A stretch of DNA of 64,000 nucleotides from Skeletonema tropicum (GCA_037178625.1 CM074129.1:744001-808000); one strand, 5' to 3'; positions 32,269 through 43,242 are shown, counted from the stretch's first letter. The notes: generated by a model from the sequence alone, not told the origin. Made by a program: numbers and translations.

Positions 32269-33962
32269 GCGTTATGGCCAGGAATCCTCAGGATATTTCG
32301 GCATTTTCCGGTAGCCTCTAGGATCCTCTTCTTTTGCATGCCCATACGATACTGGCTGTAGCATTCTAGTGTTAATAATACTTCTATTCACTCATATGAT
32401 GACATCTAATTACTTTTTAACGTTATAATCACCCACCAAGTCATTGTTGCAGCGCACAAATGCTCGAAGCTCCAACATGTCTCTCACTGTGTTGTCGCCA
32501 ACTACCCTCCGAATGAATGTCAATTGTGAGAAGACACGCTCCACCGCAGCACTAGAAGCCTGAGAAAGAACAACAAGTCGAACAGCCTTGCAAAACTGTG
32601 GAATGACGCCACTCCTCTCATTCATTACAGTCCTCCACCATTCGTAGATCCGGCGTCCCCGCTCACCAATGTCATCTTTCCAATTTGTTTTGCAGAAGTC
32701 ATCAACATCAACTCCCAACCCATCATTGTCCTCTTGTCCAACTGCATGCACCAATTCCTCAATATCCCCTACAATCCCATCTTCAGCCACATCTACATCT
32801 TCCGTTCCATCATCCAAGTCTTCATCGATAGCATCATCATTCTCACCCTGCTGCTGACGCAACGTATTGTCTATGTTGATCAGTACAGCTCTCTGACGAG
32901 CACGTCTCAACTTTTCCTTCACTCTATCTCGGTACTTCTTGTTATCAACCAACGCAACTTCATCAGCCTCAAAATCAAAGTCCATTTCGTCAATAAGTTT
33001 CAAAAATTCAGGTATCTCCTTTTTCATTGATGCGAGGAACTCATCGGTGAATTCCTCACACTGAAAATGTTTCAACTCATCAATCAATCGACAAAGAGAA
33101 TCACTTGTTGGCTGCAGATCCATCAGAAACAAAACATCAAACAGTTTGCAAGCACGAAACGCTCGTCGGATTCGTTTCAAATGCGGGTCGTTGTTGAAGA
33201 GACTATTGTATTTTTTGAAAGCACCCTCAACACATTCTTCTGCATGCCGCAAAAAGTCTTGCTCAGTCAGCTTACCTCCGTGTTTATCCTTGAACTCCTG
33301 TAATTCATCCTCAAGTTCACGAAGATTGTCTTTCTCATCTTGAAGAGCCCTCTTCCTCTCATTCAAAGAATCTACAATTTCTTGGCGTTGTTCTGCCCTG
33401 GCCTCATTTGCTTCATCTTCAGTGAGCTCTTCAGCTCCGTCGTTGGCGTCATCATCATCGTCATCATCATAAATGCGATTTCGCACCCTTCCCCGATGAC
33501 CACGGCCTAATGGCCTCTCCTCTTCGGCCTCAGACTCCTCCTCTGACTCAATTGGTGGATTATCAAACTCTTCCAGCTCGATTTCCAACGTATCCACATC
33601 GATGGATATATTCTCCATAGAACCTCGACTGGCTTCGATTTGAGTCAGCATCTCCTCCCACTTCGGCTCCACAAGTGCCGCTGCTTCTCTACATCGTTTG
33701 CGGGTCAAGCCCTCATCATTCTCATCAAAGTACACTTCACTTGCAACGTAGTCGTCCAAGTCATTGAATAGACTATAGACAGTGAGGACAATGGGGTCAT
33801 CAGTTTCAGCAGCATAAGTCGCAGTGCAAAATTTCCTTCCAACCTTGGTTGAGAAGAGTGGATGCTCCCGTAGCAATTGTACGTAGGAACTAGTTTTAAA
33901 AAGCGAGGATATTTTTGAGGCTATTTTGCAGGGGTCGGGAGGATATCTGGCCATTATAGGTT
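32269..33962 (-). mobile_element. hAT-family deletion derivative
   Basis: An 11-bp direct repeat AGCCCCACTTA borders the unit at 32258-32268 and 33963-33973, enough to contain the 8-bp target duplication of hAT elements. The ends share an inverted TTATGGCCAGGAATCCTC / TAATGGCCAGATATCCTC motif. The encoded protein keeps only a hAT C-terminal region, so it is internally deleted. Confidence 0.75.
32410..33954 (-). CDS. hAT transposase, C-terminal part with dimerisation domain
   Basis: A 514-codon ORF whose ATG (33954) lies inside the terminal inverted repeat. Residues about 1-25 come from TIR-proximal DNA. The rest is an acidic, coiled central part (poly-Asp near 165-180; Glu/Arg coil 190-250) and a C-terminal hAT dimerisation region: YEWWRTVMNERSG, VRLVVLSQASSAAVERVFSQ, then LTFIRRVVGDN and MLELRAFVRCN. 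The A-x-S-S-A-A-V-E-R-V-F-S motif is diagnostic of hAT_C. The BED zinc finger and the first catalytic Asp region are missing, so it is unlikely to be an active transposase; a domesticated or repressor role is possible but not shown. Confidence 0.8.
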   Translation of the reverse strand: MARYPPDPCKIASKISSLFKTSSYVQLLREHPLFSTKVGRKFCTATYAAETDDPIVLTVYSLFNDLDDYVASEVYFDENDEGLTRKRCREAAALVEPKWEEMLTQIEASRGSMENISIDVDTLEIELEEFDNPPIESEEESEAEEERPLGRGHRGRVRNRIYDDDDDDDANDGAEELTEDEANEARAEQRQEIVDSLNERKRALQDEKDNLRELEDELQEFKDKHGGKLTEQDFLRHAEECVEGAFKKYNSLFNNDPHLKRIRRAFRACKLFDVLFLMDLQPTSDSLCRLIDELKHFQCEEFTDEFLASMKKEIPEFLKLIDEMDFDFEADEVALVDNKKYRDRVKEKLRRARQRAVLINIDNTLRQQQGENDDAIDEDLDDGTEDVDVAEDGIVGDIEELVHAVGQEDNDGLGVDVDDFCKTNWKDDIGERGRRIYEWWRTVMNERSGVIPQFCKAVRLVVLSQASSAAVERVFSQLTFIRRVVGDNTVRDMLELRAFVRCNNDLVGDYNVKK

Positions 33963-33973
33963 AGCCCCACTTA

Positions 33974-35198
33974 CAAAAGCTAGTAGTTCACCACGATGAT
34001 AGCCGTCACTTCGCCCTATCAAAATCATCGCCACTTCGACGACATCGCCTCTTTACTTCGAGGAATATCTCTTCTATTATGTCTTTGAAATATAAATTGA
34101 CAACATGGTTACATTGGATTATGAGATAGGTGCATAATATACAGTCCCTGGCAGCGGCCTTTTTATCGGCGTATCATCGTGTCGCCGGTCCCGATGATCG
34201 GGGATATAGTGATATAGTGAAGTCATACAAACACCATTCATCGACGGCAACCTCATCGAGAGTATAGCGGAGTCGTTTTGACTGATCTTCCGGATCGACA
34301 ACTCTGAATACATTCCACTAGGTTCGACATGCACCACCGACGGGTCACCGAATATTGATATCGTTTAATACAACGGTGTTACAATGCGATGACATGATCC
34401 AAATATCATTTATTTCATCCCCTTCGCTTCTATAATGCTAATATGCAGCTGATAGCACAGAGGATTGATCGGTATCACAGATATTGTTGGATAGAGACCG
34501 GATCACGCAACAATACAAGTTCTAAGTGGAGCTAATACTTTGGGATGCTCATCGCTATACAGTGGGGATACACTGACTTTTCGCCGATAATGTGGATGAA
34601 CCGTGATAATAGCTGGATGCAGGATGAGCTAGACCGAAGTTGACGGGGGTGGAATCTGGTACAATGTCAGGAGACTCCTGTATCATTGCGAATTGGCAAT
34701 TTTTACGTAGACTTTTGCCCCGCTTATACCCCCCTTTGGCATAAATACTAAGAACCACAGACTTATTGGGTAGTCAAACGTTTTATAAAGTAAGATAGAA
34801 GCAGAATATGGGCTATTTGACATGTGTTCACTCACAACAGATTGTTATTTATAAGGATAAGGTGGGGATGAGGGTCCTATGCAAGTGGCAGCTCTCATCT
34901 TAATGGTTCCATAAATCACTATCTAATTTACCCCTCATGTGGACCCCTCTGGATATGTGATTCAATAGAGTGTGAAGAGGAACATATAAAGAGGGGTCCA
35001 CATGAGGGGTGAATTAAAGGTGTGTAGTATCATTACTACGGCAATAATCCCATGGTGCAGGTCGATTTTGCCCCTCTAAAAAAAAAAGAATGAGAAGGTG
35101 GATGATGATGCGTGACACGTCTGTCCGTCATCCCACTTTGAATCGTGGGTGGTGGTGCATTACTCACTTGGCTTGGGATATGGAGGTGAAAATTGGAC
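33974..35198. other. Intergenic between the hAT derivative and element J
   Basis: No credible gene; short frames only. Holds the inverted repeat at 34925-35014. Confidence 0.5.
34925..35014. repeat. Inverted repeat, 25-bp arms, about 39-bp loop
   Basis: ATTTACCCCTCATGTGGACC (continuing CCTCT) at 34925-34949 pairs with the complement at 34990-35014 (AGAGGGGTCCACATGAGGGG continuing TGAAT), with at most one or two mismatches. Confidence 0.75.
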
Positions 35199-35200
35199 TA

Positions 35201-36645
35201 CCGTCTATACCTTAAAAAGTGTCCGGATTTTTCTGTTGTCCGGACTGTTTTTCAGGTGACTTGTAGGTGTCCGCAGCCTTTTTCGAGGAAGTGTCCGACC
35301 AGATTCGGACACTTTCAAATGCTTTGTGCGAAGCCAGCACGCACAACCCAGCACGGCGGGCCACCACACCATGTTGTGTTAAAATAAGAATAATACGACT
35401 ACACACATCATACCATCATGTCGGAGGATGCCATCGAATACTGGTTTAGATCGAACACCCTACCATGGAATGATGAGATCGAAGATTTCCTCGATGATAT
35501 AGGTGTTGAGACTGTCGAGCAACTGAAGTTTATTACAAAGGACCAGTGGGATGGGCTGTTCTCGACAGAAAAAAAGGTTGTCCAACTCACTGCAGGAATG
35601 GTGTATGATAAATATCTTAATGAAGCCGTTGATCTGAAGAAGTGTGCGACGGAACTACATCTGAAACCGGCAGCGGCAGCATCAGTAAAAAAACTCCAGC
35701 CAAAAAGGCACCTCACAAGGATGACGGGAGTTCCTTAAAGATGGATTCGTTTGGCTTTACGGTGAAGGTCATTAAAACAAAGGAACAAAAAAACCTGATC
35801 GCCATGGCAACCATTACCCTCCTCGCGACAAAGCGTACATTACAGTAGCGCCGAAGGCTTGCTCAAACCATGCTCTTACCAAGCTCTACCTGAAGAAGAT
35901 TATCTTGCCCGCTGGTGGATATGACAAAGAGACAGGAGAATGCGAAAACAAGATTGGTGTGCTGTGGGATGACTTCAAGTCATATTCTACAGCTGAGGTG
36001 AAAGACTTTTGCCTATCACTTCCTTGTCTTTCTGTGGATATCTTGCCAGGAGGACTAACCCCATGTGGACAGCCTCTTGACAAGGTGATCAACAAGGTCT
36101 TCAAAGGTTACTTCCGTGACTTGTACGATGCATACAGCCTCATTGCTCCCGTCACAGAAAAAGGGACGCCTGAAGCTCCATCACGACAGCAATTGGCAAC
36201 ATGGGTTGTTCAGGCCTGGGATAAGATTCCTGAAGAAATGGTTAGAAAGTCATGGACTGCATGTGGATACACTCCGGAAGAGGAGCTCTCCTTTTCGGAT
36301 AAAGGGCAGGTTGTGCTTTGGACCGAAGATGAGGTACATAAAATGGTGAAGCAGTATTGTGGCCAGGAGGGGCTGGACCATCTTTTAGACGAGGAAAATG
36401 GGAATGAAGATGACTTTGTCGCGATTGAAGCAGCATTTGGCATCATTGATGAGGATGGGGACAATAGCGATGGAGAGATGGAGTAGAATAATTTTAAGTA
36501 TTTGTTGTTACATGTTGCGCTCTAAGAAACCCTTGAAAGTGTCCGGATTCTAGAATGTGTCCGTGCATCCTTGCAGGGGGAGTGACAGTGTCCGGGCTGC
36601 AATAGTGTGGTCCTGTCCTACGGACACTTTTTAAGGCATAGACGG
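35201..36645 (+). mobile_element. Element J: pogo/Tigger-like transposon, TSD TA
   Basis: CCGTCTATACCTTAAAAAGT at 35201 is matched inverted at 36645 (CCGTCTATGCCTTAAAAAGT), followed by GTCCGGA-rich subterminal repeats at both ends. TA flanks both ends (35199-35200 and 36646-36647). The internal DDE-endonuclease fragment agrees with the TA target of the Tc1/mariner/pogo group. At 1445 bp it is shorter than a complete element of this type. Confidence 0.85.
35418..36486 (+). pseudogene. Broken pogo-type DDE transposase
   Basis: The ATG at 35418 starts a small helical domain (EDFLDDIGVETVEQLKFITK) of SAM-like appearance. The frame slips at two A7 runs, near 35688 and 35790, after which the third frame reads RHGNHYPPRDKAYITVAPKA, then VLWDDFKSYS (the second-Asp region of pogo DDE domains) and LPGGLTPCGQPLDKVINKVF, ending with WVVQAWDKIPEEMVRKSW, CGY and an acidic tail at 36486. 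The ILPGGLTPxxQPLDxxxNKxFK and AW-IP-xx-R-SW-CG patterns are typical of DDE_1/Tigger C-termini. The first catalytic Asp region and the CENP-B-type DNA-binding domain are missing or unrecognisable, consistent with an internal deletion. Confidence 0.8.
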
Positions 36646-36652
36646 TACCTAA

Positions 36653-38485
36653 GAGGCTGTCTTCGCGCTCTACACACGAGACGGATTTTTTTCTACAATC
36701 ACACAAAAATCCGTAATTGTGTCTCTGCGCTCTGAAACGCTCGACACACGAGAATACAAGAGAGAACACACGAGATAACACTCATCTAAGCAGGACCTAA
36801 AAAGATACTAAACAGTCACACTTTTCTCACAACGACTCATCACACAATCACAATTTTACCATGACAGCACTGATCGATACCACAAGTACAATGCCTTTAA
36901 CACCGGCAACCTTACGTCTACCAAACCCAAAATATTATATTTAGACCAATTTTCAACGCAGAATCGAATGGTCCCATCAATTTGCACCGATATTAAGTGT
37001 GTGACGACGTATTGCTCACTAAATAGTACGTTTCCGTATTTCGACCGAGCGTCAAATGGTCAATACTGGTCATTTATTCCATGTTATCATTCAACCAATG
37101 GGTCATTACCCTCATATATCCTTCATATAACTATCCTATAGGAGTTGCAAATGTTTTTGGTGAGGAGTCATCCATATTACTCTCATTATTTACCTACTGA
37201 ACGCACATCACCGGCACCCCACAATATGTTGCAAGGGTCTTAGATGACCCCAAATAATATGATACCAGCACCTATGCCACAATATCTCATTATTCAATGA
37301 TATTTCAACCGTTATATGGAGAAATAACACTGTGGATGAGCTGATCTGAGGTGATACAGGACAACAATGTAACTCTTTGGATTGTGATTGCAGGGTATGG
37401 CTGATAAATTTGTTGCATATTTATACTCTTTACGAAGTAATCTAGCCATCATGACATTATGAAGCCATTCTCCATGATGGTGAAGCGCATATGATCAGTT
37501 GGTGTTTAACATTATTGGAGTGAGTGACAGTTTGTGCATGTTCTTTGGAATTATTTGATCTGAACAACAATACACAATTCAACTATAATGAGCTGACATT
37601 CTTTGTATATAGATGGAGGACACCAAACTATTGTCCCCCCTCGCTCTCAATAGTGTAAATCCAAACTCTTTCGCTTGGTATATCGTCTCTTTCCGTTTTA
37701 TTGCGTCATTAACCACCCAACAGATGTGTGGATAGCATGATCACCACCTCCAAAATAGGTAGACAACACGGATAATTTTGGTAGAAACAGTTTTTGAGAG
37801 CCAGCCTGAGCGGCAAATCAAAGATGATTATTGTGTTGATCATTGGGGGTAGCGGTGTCAGTAACAGAGCGGCAACACACCATTAAATACAACGATGACA
37901 TCGTCGGCAGCATCGTCCAAGCACAGGCGAGTCGGTCTAATATGACGTATCAAATGAGACCTACGACCGCCCAATAATTCTACAATGTTGCAGATACCTT
38001 CCTTACATATCATAAGACGATTTACGCCACGGCTTGCATTGATTTGTTGCGTTATCCGCCTTACATTTCATGTGCATAAATAATAAATGCTTCGATCGAT
38101 GTCCTCATTTTCGACACAAAACGCTATTTTGAATAATACCCCACCTACAACGCCGACCGGCAGCTCTAACGGAAGCTCATAACATAGGCAAACGCATTGT
38201 GGCCGGAGGTTGTGGTGGCTGGTCAGCTAGGGGTGTAGAAGTGCCATGATGGGAGGGCATAGGGGGTGTTTGATAGATTCGTGTGGCCGTACAAAATTGT
38301 ACAAAATCTCGTGTGAGCTGGCCACATCTCACACGAGATCTCGTGTGGCCACACGAATCCGTCTGAGACGTTCATCGGGGAAATGTGCAACAAAATGACA
38401 ATTCGTACAGTGATTCCCGGTAATGTTAGGTAAATGTGCAAAAAGGCATAAATTCGTCTCGTGTGTAGAGCGCAAAGACTGCCCC
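36653..38485 (-). mobile_element. Element B: inverted near-identical copy of element A, TSD TAA
   Basis: Reverse complement of 21835-23669 with only scattered single-base differences (about 99 percent by eye), 1833 bp. TAA flanks it at 36650-36652 and 38486-38488. It starts only seven bases after the last base of element J. The high identity says that A and B moved recently, driven by a transposase elsewhere. Confidence 0.85.
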
Positions 38486-38488
38486 TAA

Positions 38489-38790
38489 GTACATACGGCT
38501 AGGTAGAGAGAGTAAGTAGGAGTAGCAACTAAAATAATGTATGTATCTATCTATCTATCTATAATATGTATTGTAAACTGTCCCGTGATCCAAAACTGTC
38601 CCGCTATCAGGAACGCCCTTCGGTACTGCATTCTCAATCACAGATTTAGAAGCTCAGCCTAAAAGTACATAAGTAAGTACTTACCTGCCGCTTCTCGCGC
38701 AGCTCTTGCATCTTCTTGCATCCTGCTGTGTACTTCCAGCTACATGAGCGAAGCATCGCCAGGGCTCATGATCTTACTTGCATTCGAGAG
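38489..38790. promoter_or_regulatory. 5' region of kinase gene 1, with TATC microsatellite
   Basis: Contains GAGTAGCAACTAAAATAAT (from about 38519), shared in the opposite orientation with the 5' flanks of the 15.7- and 52.5-kb paralogues. A (TATC)n run follows at about 38539-38563. No TATA box or initiator could be assigned with confidence. Confidence 0.35.
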
Positions 38791-38796
38791 ATGACG

Positions 38797-40950
38797 ATGG
38801 CGGCCGTAAATGGAAACGATATAGCCAACACTCTTCCTGTGGTTCTCAGTGACATTCGAGGAAATGAAGATGACTCAACTATTTCAGAAGTCACTTGGCC
38901 GGAGATTGATGGCCATTTTTTAGGTGACCTCGCTCAGATTCATGACCCTGGCTATTGTAAGTTGAGCATGGAGCCGGAGACGGAGCACTCGCCTATCCCG
39001 AGTGTGGTTTCATGCATACAACTTGAAGGGACCAAGGCAGGAACTGATGACCGAGACGTCACAGCAGAATACATCGATGAGATCGTCGAGTTGAAGCTCC
39101 AATTGGCGAACCATCAGGCAGAGATAGACGAGCTCAAAGCGAGTTTGAATAGATGTATGTTGGAAAATGAGGCACTTTTAGCAGAGAAAAGTGCACTGGT
39201 CGACGAGATTGCTCAATACAGGCAGTCTGGTCCAGACGAATCGGCTAGGTCCGGCATCGACGACTCCAGCTACTCTGCACCATCCCTTCGCAGCAGCATC
39301 CTCTCAATGGGGCGGAGAAAGGGCGATCAACAGTCCAACTCTCATCTTCTTCTGCAAAATTCACATCTCCTGGTAGAAAACAATGTCCTCCGTAAATCAT
39401 TACAGGCGAATATTTTGGGGGACAGGCGAAGACGACGTGATGTGCAGCATCAGAGTGGTCACAAGGCCTCATTTGTCACCAACAAGACAGCAGATGAAAC
39501 GTTATCGGTTTCTTCCCTGACATCAGAACAATGGCCTGCTTTGAATGATCCTAATTTTGATGATGTAGGAAGTGATGAGATGTCCTCACATGCTTCAACG
39601 GGAGCATGGGTAGGAGGGCATGATGATAAGAGACAGAACATGACCTCTGATGATACAAAGTGGCCTGCATGTGGAGGTCATGCCGATGATGAGAATGAGA
39701 GCCACGACAGCAACAGCATGAACAGTTCTACCGAAGAGCAGGATTGTAATGATATCAATCTCTTCAGCGGTGTCGACTTTGACATGTCCGTCGACTTTAG
39801 TGAATCAGCCGACCTCAACATGTCGAATGACTTCAATTGCTCACAAGACTTTCACCGATCGCAAGAGGTTGGTAAAGATCGTACTCTCTCTACTCAGGGA
39901 TCAATCAGTAAAGATCATCGAGACTTAGTTGATAATGATGATGATGATGATGATGGCGGGGGTCACCCTCACCGAAAAGTTCAAGCGCCATCATCTTCTT
40001 CTAGACGTCAACATTCCTCCAACGACATGAAAGACGTATGCCCCGTCACCGGTCATCATTCCAACATCCTCACCGACTACTGCATCTTCTCCACAGTCCT
40101 AGGCAAAGGCCACAGCAGCTGTGTCCGTGAATGCATGCACCGCAAAACCAAGCAATTCTACGCCGTCAAATCCATTGAAAAACTCAAGACGGGAAGACTC
40201 GACCAACTCAAGCGAGAAGTCTACCTGCTCTCCAAGATTAATCACCGAGGCGTCATGAAGATGATCGATGTCTATGAAGATGTGGAGTTTGTTCACATTG
40301 TTACCGAGAAGTATGTCGGGGGTGAGTTGTTTGATCGGATTATTGATTATACGACCGATGAGGGGTGCTTTGATGAAATTGCCGCGGGGTTGATTGTCAA
40401 GTCTCTTCTCGAGGCGGTGGCGTACCTTCATCGGAATGGGATTGTCCATCGTGATATCAAGCCTGAGAATATACTGTTTGTAACGGAGGATGAGGAGGAT
40501 TTGAGAGTCAAGTTGATTGACTTTGGTTTGTCGAGGAGGCATAAGAAGGGGGATGCGTACATGTCCAATCCGGTGGGGACAGTGTATTACATGTCACCGG
40601 AACTTCTCAAGGGCAAGTATGATCAAGCTTGTGATGTTTGGTCTACGGGTATTGTCGCCTACATCTTGCTATGTGGCTACCCACCTTTCAATGGGAATAC
40701 CGATCTCGATGTCTTTGAGGCAATCATGCAAGCCTCCTTCCAATTCCCATCTCGGGCATGGGGACATGTCAGTCCTGAGGCCAAGGACTTTATCAAGTGC
40801 TTGTTGCGGGAGGATCCAAGGGAGAGGTTAACGGCGGAGGAGGCATTGAAGCATCCTTGGATTCGTACTTTAGATCGGTATTATGAGCAGCAGCTGGGGC
40901 TGAAACGAGCTCCTTCGTCGTCTTGTCAAAAGTCGAGGGGGAAGAGTTAA
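38797..40950 (+). CDS. CaMK-family Ser/Thr protein kinase with coiled-coil N-terminus (kinase 1)
   Basis: The start chosen is ATG 38797 (MAAVNGND), aligned with both paralogues; ATG 38791 two codons upstream is possible. Product 717 residues, no intron seen. Residues 1-420 are regulatory: acidic start, coiled coil ([20 protein letters not shown]...), Ser-rich, basic RRRRR and acidic patches, and a poly-Asp run. The kinase domain spans about 428-700: Gly loop LGKGHSSCV (436 on), Lys458 in [14 protein letters not shown] with Asp553, Asp575 in [33 protein letters not shown], ending KHPWIRTL. All catalytic residues are present, so it should be active. It is CAMK-group by the GELFDRI and LCGYPPF signatures; no calmodulin-binding segment or EF hands can be pointed to. 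Paralogue of the gene at 50342-52546. Confidence 0.9.
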   Translation: MAAVNGNDIANTLPVVLSDIRGNEDDSTISEVTWPEIDGHFLGDLAQIHDPGYCKLSMEPETEHSPIPSVVSCIQLEGTKAGTDDRDVTAEYIDEIVELKLQLANHQAEIDELKASLNRCMLENEALLAEKSALVDEIAQYRQSGPDESARSGIDDSSYSAPSLRSSILSMGRRKGDQQSNSHLLLQNSHLLVENNVLRKSLQANILGDRRRRRDVQHQSGHKASFVTNKTADETLSVSSLTSEQWPALNDPNFDDVGSDEMSSHASTGAWVGGHDDKRQNMTSDDTKWPACGGHADDENESHDSNSMNSSTEEQDCNDINLFSGVDFDMSVDFSESADLNMSNDFNCSQDFHRSQEVGKDRTLSTQGSISKDHRDLVDNDDDDDDGGGHPHRKVQAPSSSSRRQHSSNDMKDVCPVTGHHSNILTDYCIFSTVLGKGHSSCVRECMHRKTKQFYAVKSIEKLKTGRLDQLKREVYLLSKINHRGVMKMIDVYEDVEFVHIVTEKYVGGELFDRIIDYTTDEGCFDEIAAGLIVKSLLEAVAYLHRNGIVHRDIKPENILFVTEDEEDLRVKLIDFGLSRRHKKGDAYMSNPVGTVYYMSPELLKGKYDQACDVWSTGIVAYILLCGYPPFNGNTDLDVFEAIMQASFQFPSRAWGHVSPEAKDFIKCLLREDPRERLTAEEALKHPWIRTLDRYYEQQLGLKRAPSSSCQKSRGKS

Positions 40951-42079
40951 TGAATATGACGAGAACTCCAGCGAGATTAATCGTGTTCGTCATGGAAAAG
41001 GATATGGTAGGTTAGGCTTTGATATGTAAGTCCCTTGACCCTTGATTTGATAGCAAAATAAATAGAGTGTGATAATGTAAGAAGTATGAAACCTACAAAC
41101 TTCGTACTTAGTTTGTTGAAGCCACATGAACATAACTTGTGTCAAAACATCATTGCATCAGTATCGAAATCAACCCCTTCGTCTTAATTTCCGAATGAGT
41201 ACCATAGTTCTTCAACGTCTATAATTTTCCAAGAACAAATCAGTATTATTTATGATATTCGAAAGATATACAGCTCTTTCTTTCACCAAAGCAGAAGGCT
41301 CGTCCACTGTGAGCTGACTCCATATTACGATGAATCACTAGATCAGCTGCACTGCTTTGAAGTTGATGGACGCCACAGGGGCAGGCCAGGCTCGTCGTGC
41401 CCCCCTTCTCAGCTTGCTTTGTGCATCCTGCTGCGTCCCCGCTTGACATTGACATCAGCTCCGTATAGCCCTTCTTCCTCTCTCCATCCCTTCTCTCAGA
41501 TGCCCTCACCCTAACAGTGAATGGCCCTCGTTGTCCTTGATCCTCATCATCAGGTTGCAGAGATCAGGGCAGAGATTACTGTAGATGGGATTAATTAACG
41601 TCTTCTCTCTCCACAAAAAGGGGGTTCAAGGTTCAAGCCCGCTGCCCGCCCAAGATACCCCCAAGTAACAGATACCACAAATGCTCTGGTACCTGGTACC
41701 CAGGTAATACCGCAAACACATCCAATTCGACCGCACAGCTATATATATATTATATTATGGAGAGCTGCATACTCTAAGACAAAGTAACGAATTAATGTAA
41801 AGCTTTAACGTACATGTGGGAGGTAAGTTATACTTAGTATGGTAGAGATCATAAACATTGTTAAACATCATGGAAAGACCACTCATATCACGCATGCTGT
41901 AAGAGAACACTCTGTCTTGAGATATCTATAATTGTTCTCTGTCTTGAGATATCTGTAATTCGCTTGCATACTTTGACGGACAGGGAGTTGTTTGTCTCAA
42001 GGTCGGGAAGCGGTCGAGCTGCTAAGTGTCCCATACTAAGATGCAACGCAACGCTAGTTTCTCTCTTTAGAGAGGGCCG
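40951..42079. other. 3' flank of kinase 1, duplicated downstream of kinase 2
   Basis: About 40951-41138 and 41553-41700 match, inverted, the stretch 50341 down to about 50040. Between them, roughly 41139-41552 is an extra ~410-bp block in this locus only. No gene is seen; plus and minus ORFs here lack conserved motifs. Confidence 0.6.
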
Positions 42080-42285
42080 TGAACGAAGCAAATCCTATGC
42101 TATCCAGCTTACGGATCTTTTCAGCAGTCATAGAAGACTTCCCTCCTTCACAATACTTTTTTATTCGGCACGTTGTCTTGTGATCCCTCATCCAAGAGCA
42201 GTTTTTCTTTAAACTTAGTGGGGACATGACAATTGCCAAATTTGGCCATATATTGAAGGAGCTCGTCCTGCGTGCAGAATGGTAG
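42080..42285 (-). pseudogene. Helicase-associated (HA) domain relic
   Basis: The minus strand reads DELLQYMAKFGNCHVPTKFK, then after a one-base slip in an A5 run NCSWMRDHKTTCRIKKY, then GGKSSMTAEKIRKLDSIGF. This is the repeated HA domain (Pfam helicase-associated, G-x-C-x-V-P ... W-x-x-x-x ... LT/MT-x-E-x-I-x-K-L-x-x-IGF), very abundant in diatoms. A pyrimidine-poor GCAG precedes the first block and could be an old 3' splice site. Only one repeat is left, and it is frameshifted, so it is a fragment of a once larger gene. Confidence 0.7.
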
Positions 42286-42693
42286 GAGAAAAAAGAATAG
42301 AGACATGAGCCATTTAAGAGAGTTGCTTCTCTGGAATCATGCCGATCTGCATTATCAGCATCGATGTAAATATTTCTCATCCAACTTAACTTGACCTCTG
42401 CATTTGGCCCACCGGAATCCGACGTTGTGGAGTCTTTCCAGCCTTTCATCAGTCGGGGTTGATAAGAAGTAAGAGCCTATCAACGTGGTTCTTTTGCTCA
42501 ATAGCAATAGATAGCACGTACATATGTTCTACTCTACATAAGTAGTAAAGAATACCTCTATGAATAAGTTGATGTCACAACCAAGTTCGGTTCGGCGGGA
42601 GTTCGGCGGGCATTTTGTACATGAAAACTATTTCTTCTTCTGTTATCTGTGTCGTGGGCAAAATCGACACTGTATTTTGATCCAAAAGTCGCA

Positions 42694-43242
42694 ATGAATG
42701 GAGGTAATAAGGAAGTAGCTGTTGACGACGATGAGGTCGAGAGAAGAATGCGAGTAGCTGTTGGTCAAAGTGGAGTAGGTATTGCAAATGGACATGCGGA
42801 TAGGTTCCCTGCAATAAGAAAGCGACATCTCATTATTCGGCCCTCTGAAAAGGTGAAGATTGCACATGACGCATATCTCCGAGAACTGCACAGTATCGAC
42901 ACGATTGTTGAGATGCATTCGGGAATCGTCCTTGCTCTCAGCGCCGGTTTGCTTGCGTTTGTTGCATCCAACACGCGGAACTTTGTGCTCGTTGTTATCA
43001 CCAGCGCATTTGGGCTACTTATCACTGTAGAATGGTTCTGCAAGCTCCTTCGTCACAAAGAGATTTTTGATAAATGCTTCAAAGGGGTGAAGGAAACACA
43101 ACAGAAGACCGGTATCAAAGCTCGTCGCCCAGATGCACAATACTGCAATGGATTTCAGATGCTATTTACTCTCTGCATCGCCATATTTGGGCTATGGATT
43201 TCTCTGCTAGCTTTTGGTATCTATGATCACACCCAAGAATAA
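42694..43242 (+). CDS. Small membrane protein, three predicted TM helices (182 aa)
   Basis: ATG 42694 (MNGGNKEVAVDDDEVE) is the first ATG in frame; the longer open frame begins only with GTG. The N-terminal 65 residues are hydrophilic. Hydrophobic segments are at about 84-102 (IVLALSAGLLAFVA), 104-124 (FVLVVITSAFGLLITVEWF) and 155-176 (MLFTLCIAIFGLWISLLAFG), with a basic loop between TM2 and TM3 (KLLRHKEIFDKCFKG). The arrangement of two close TM helices, a basic cytosolic linker and a last TM near the C-terminus resembles small prokaryote-like membrane-scaffold proteins, but I cannot name the family. It lies upstream of, and convergent with, the acyltransferase gene, whose stop is 210 bp away. 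Confidence 0.6.
   Translation: MNGGNKEVAVDDDEVERRMRVAVGQSGVGIANGHADRFPAIRKRHLIIRPSEKVKIAHDAYLRELHSIDTIVEMHSGIVLALSAGLLAFVASNTRNFVLVVITSAFGLLITVEWFCKLLRHKEIFDKCFKGVKETQQKTGIKARRPDAQYCNGFQMLFTLCIAIFGLWISLLAFGIYDHTQE

Noticed and set aside
38716..38796. N-terminal extension of kinase 1 (and 52547-52630 of kinase 2)
   Set aside because: Both extensions begin at TTG; the first shared ATG (MAAVNGND) fits all three paralogues.
40099..40542. 147-codon minus ORF, repeated as 50750-51193 plus
   Set aside because: Antisense of the conserved kinase domain in both paralogues; its apparent conservation is inherited from the kinase.
41635..41660. GGTTCAAGCCC resembling a tRNA B box
   Set aside because: No A box or cloverleaf could be folded around it, and the same bases recur only as part of the duplicated kinase flank.
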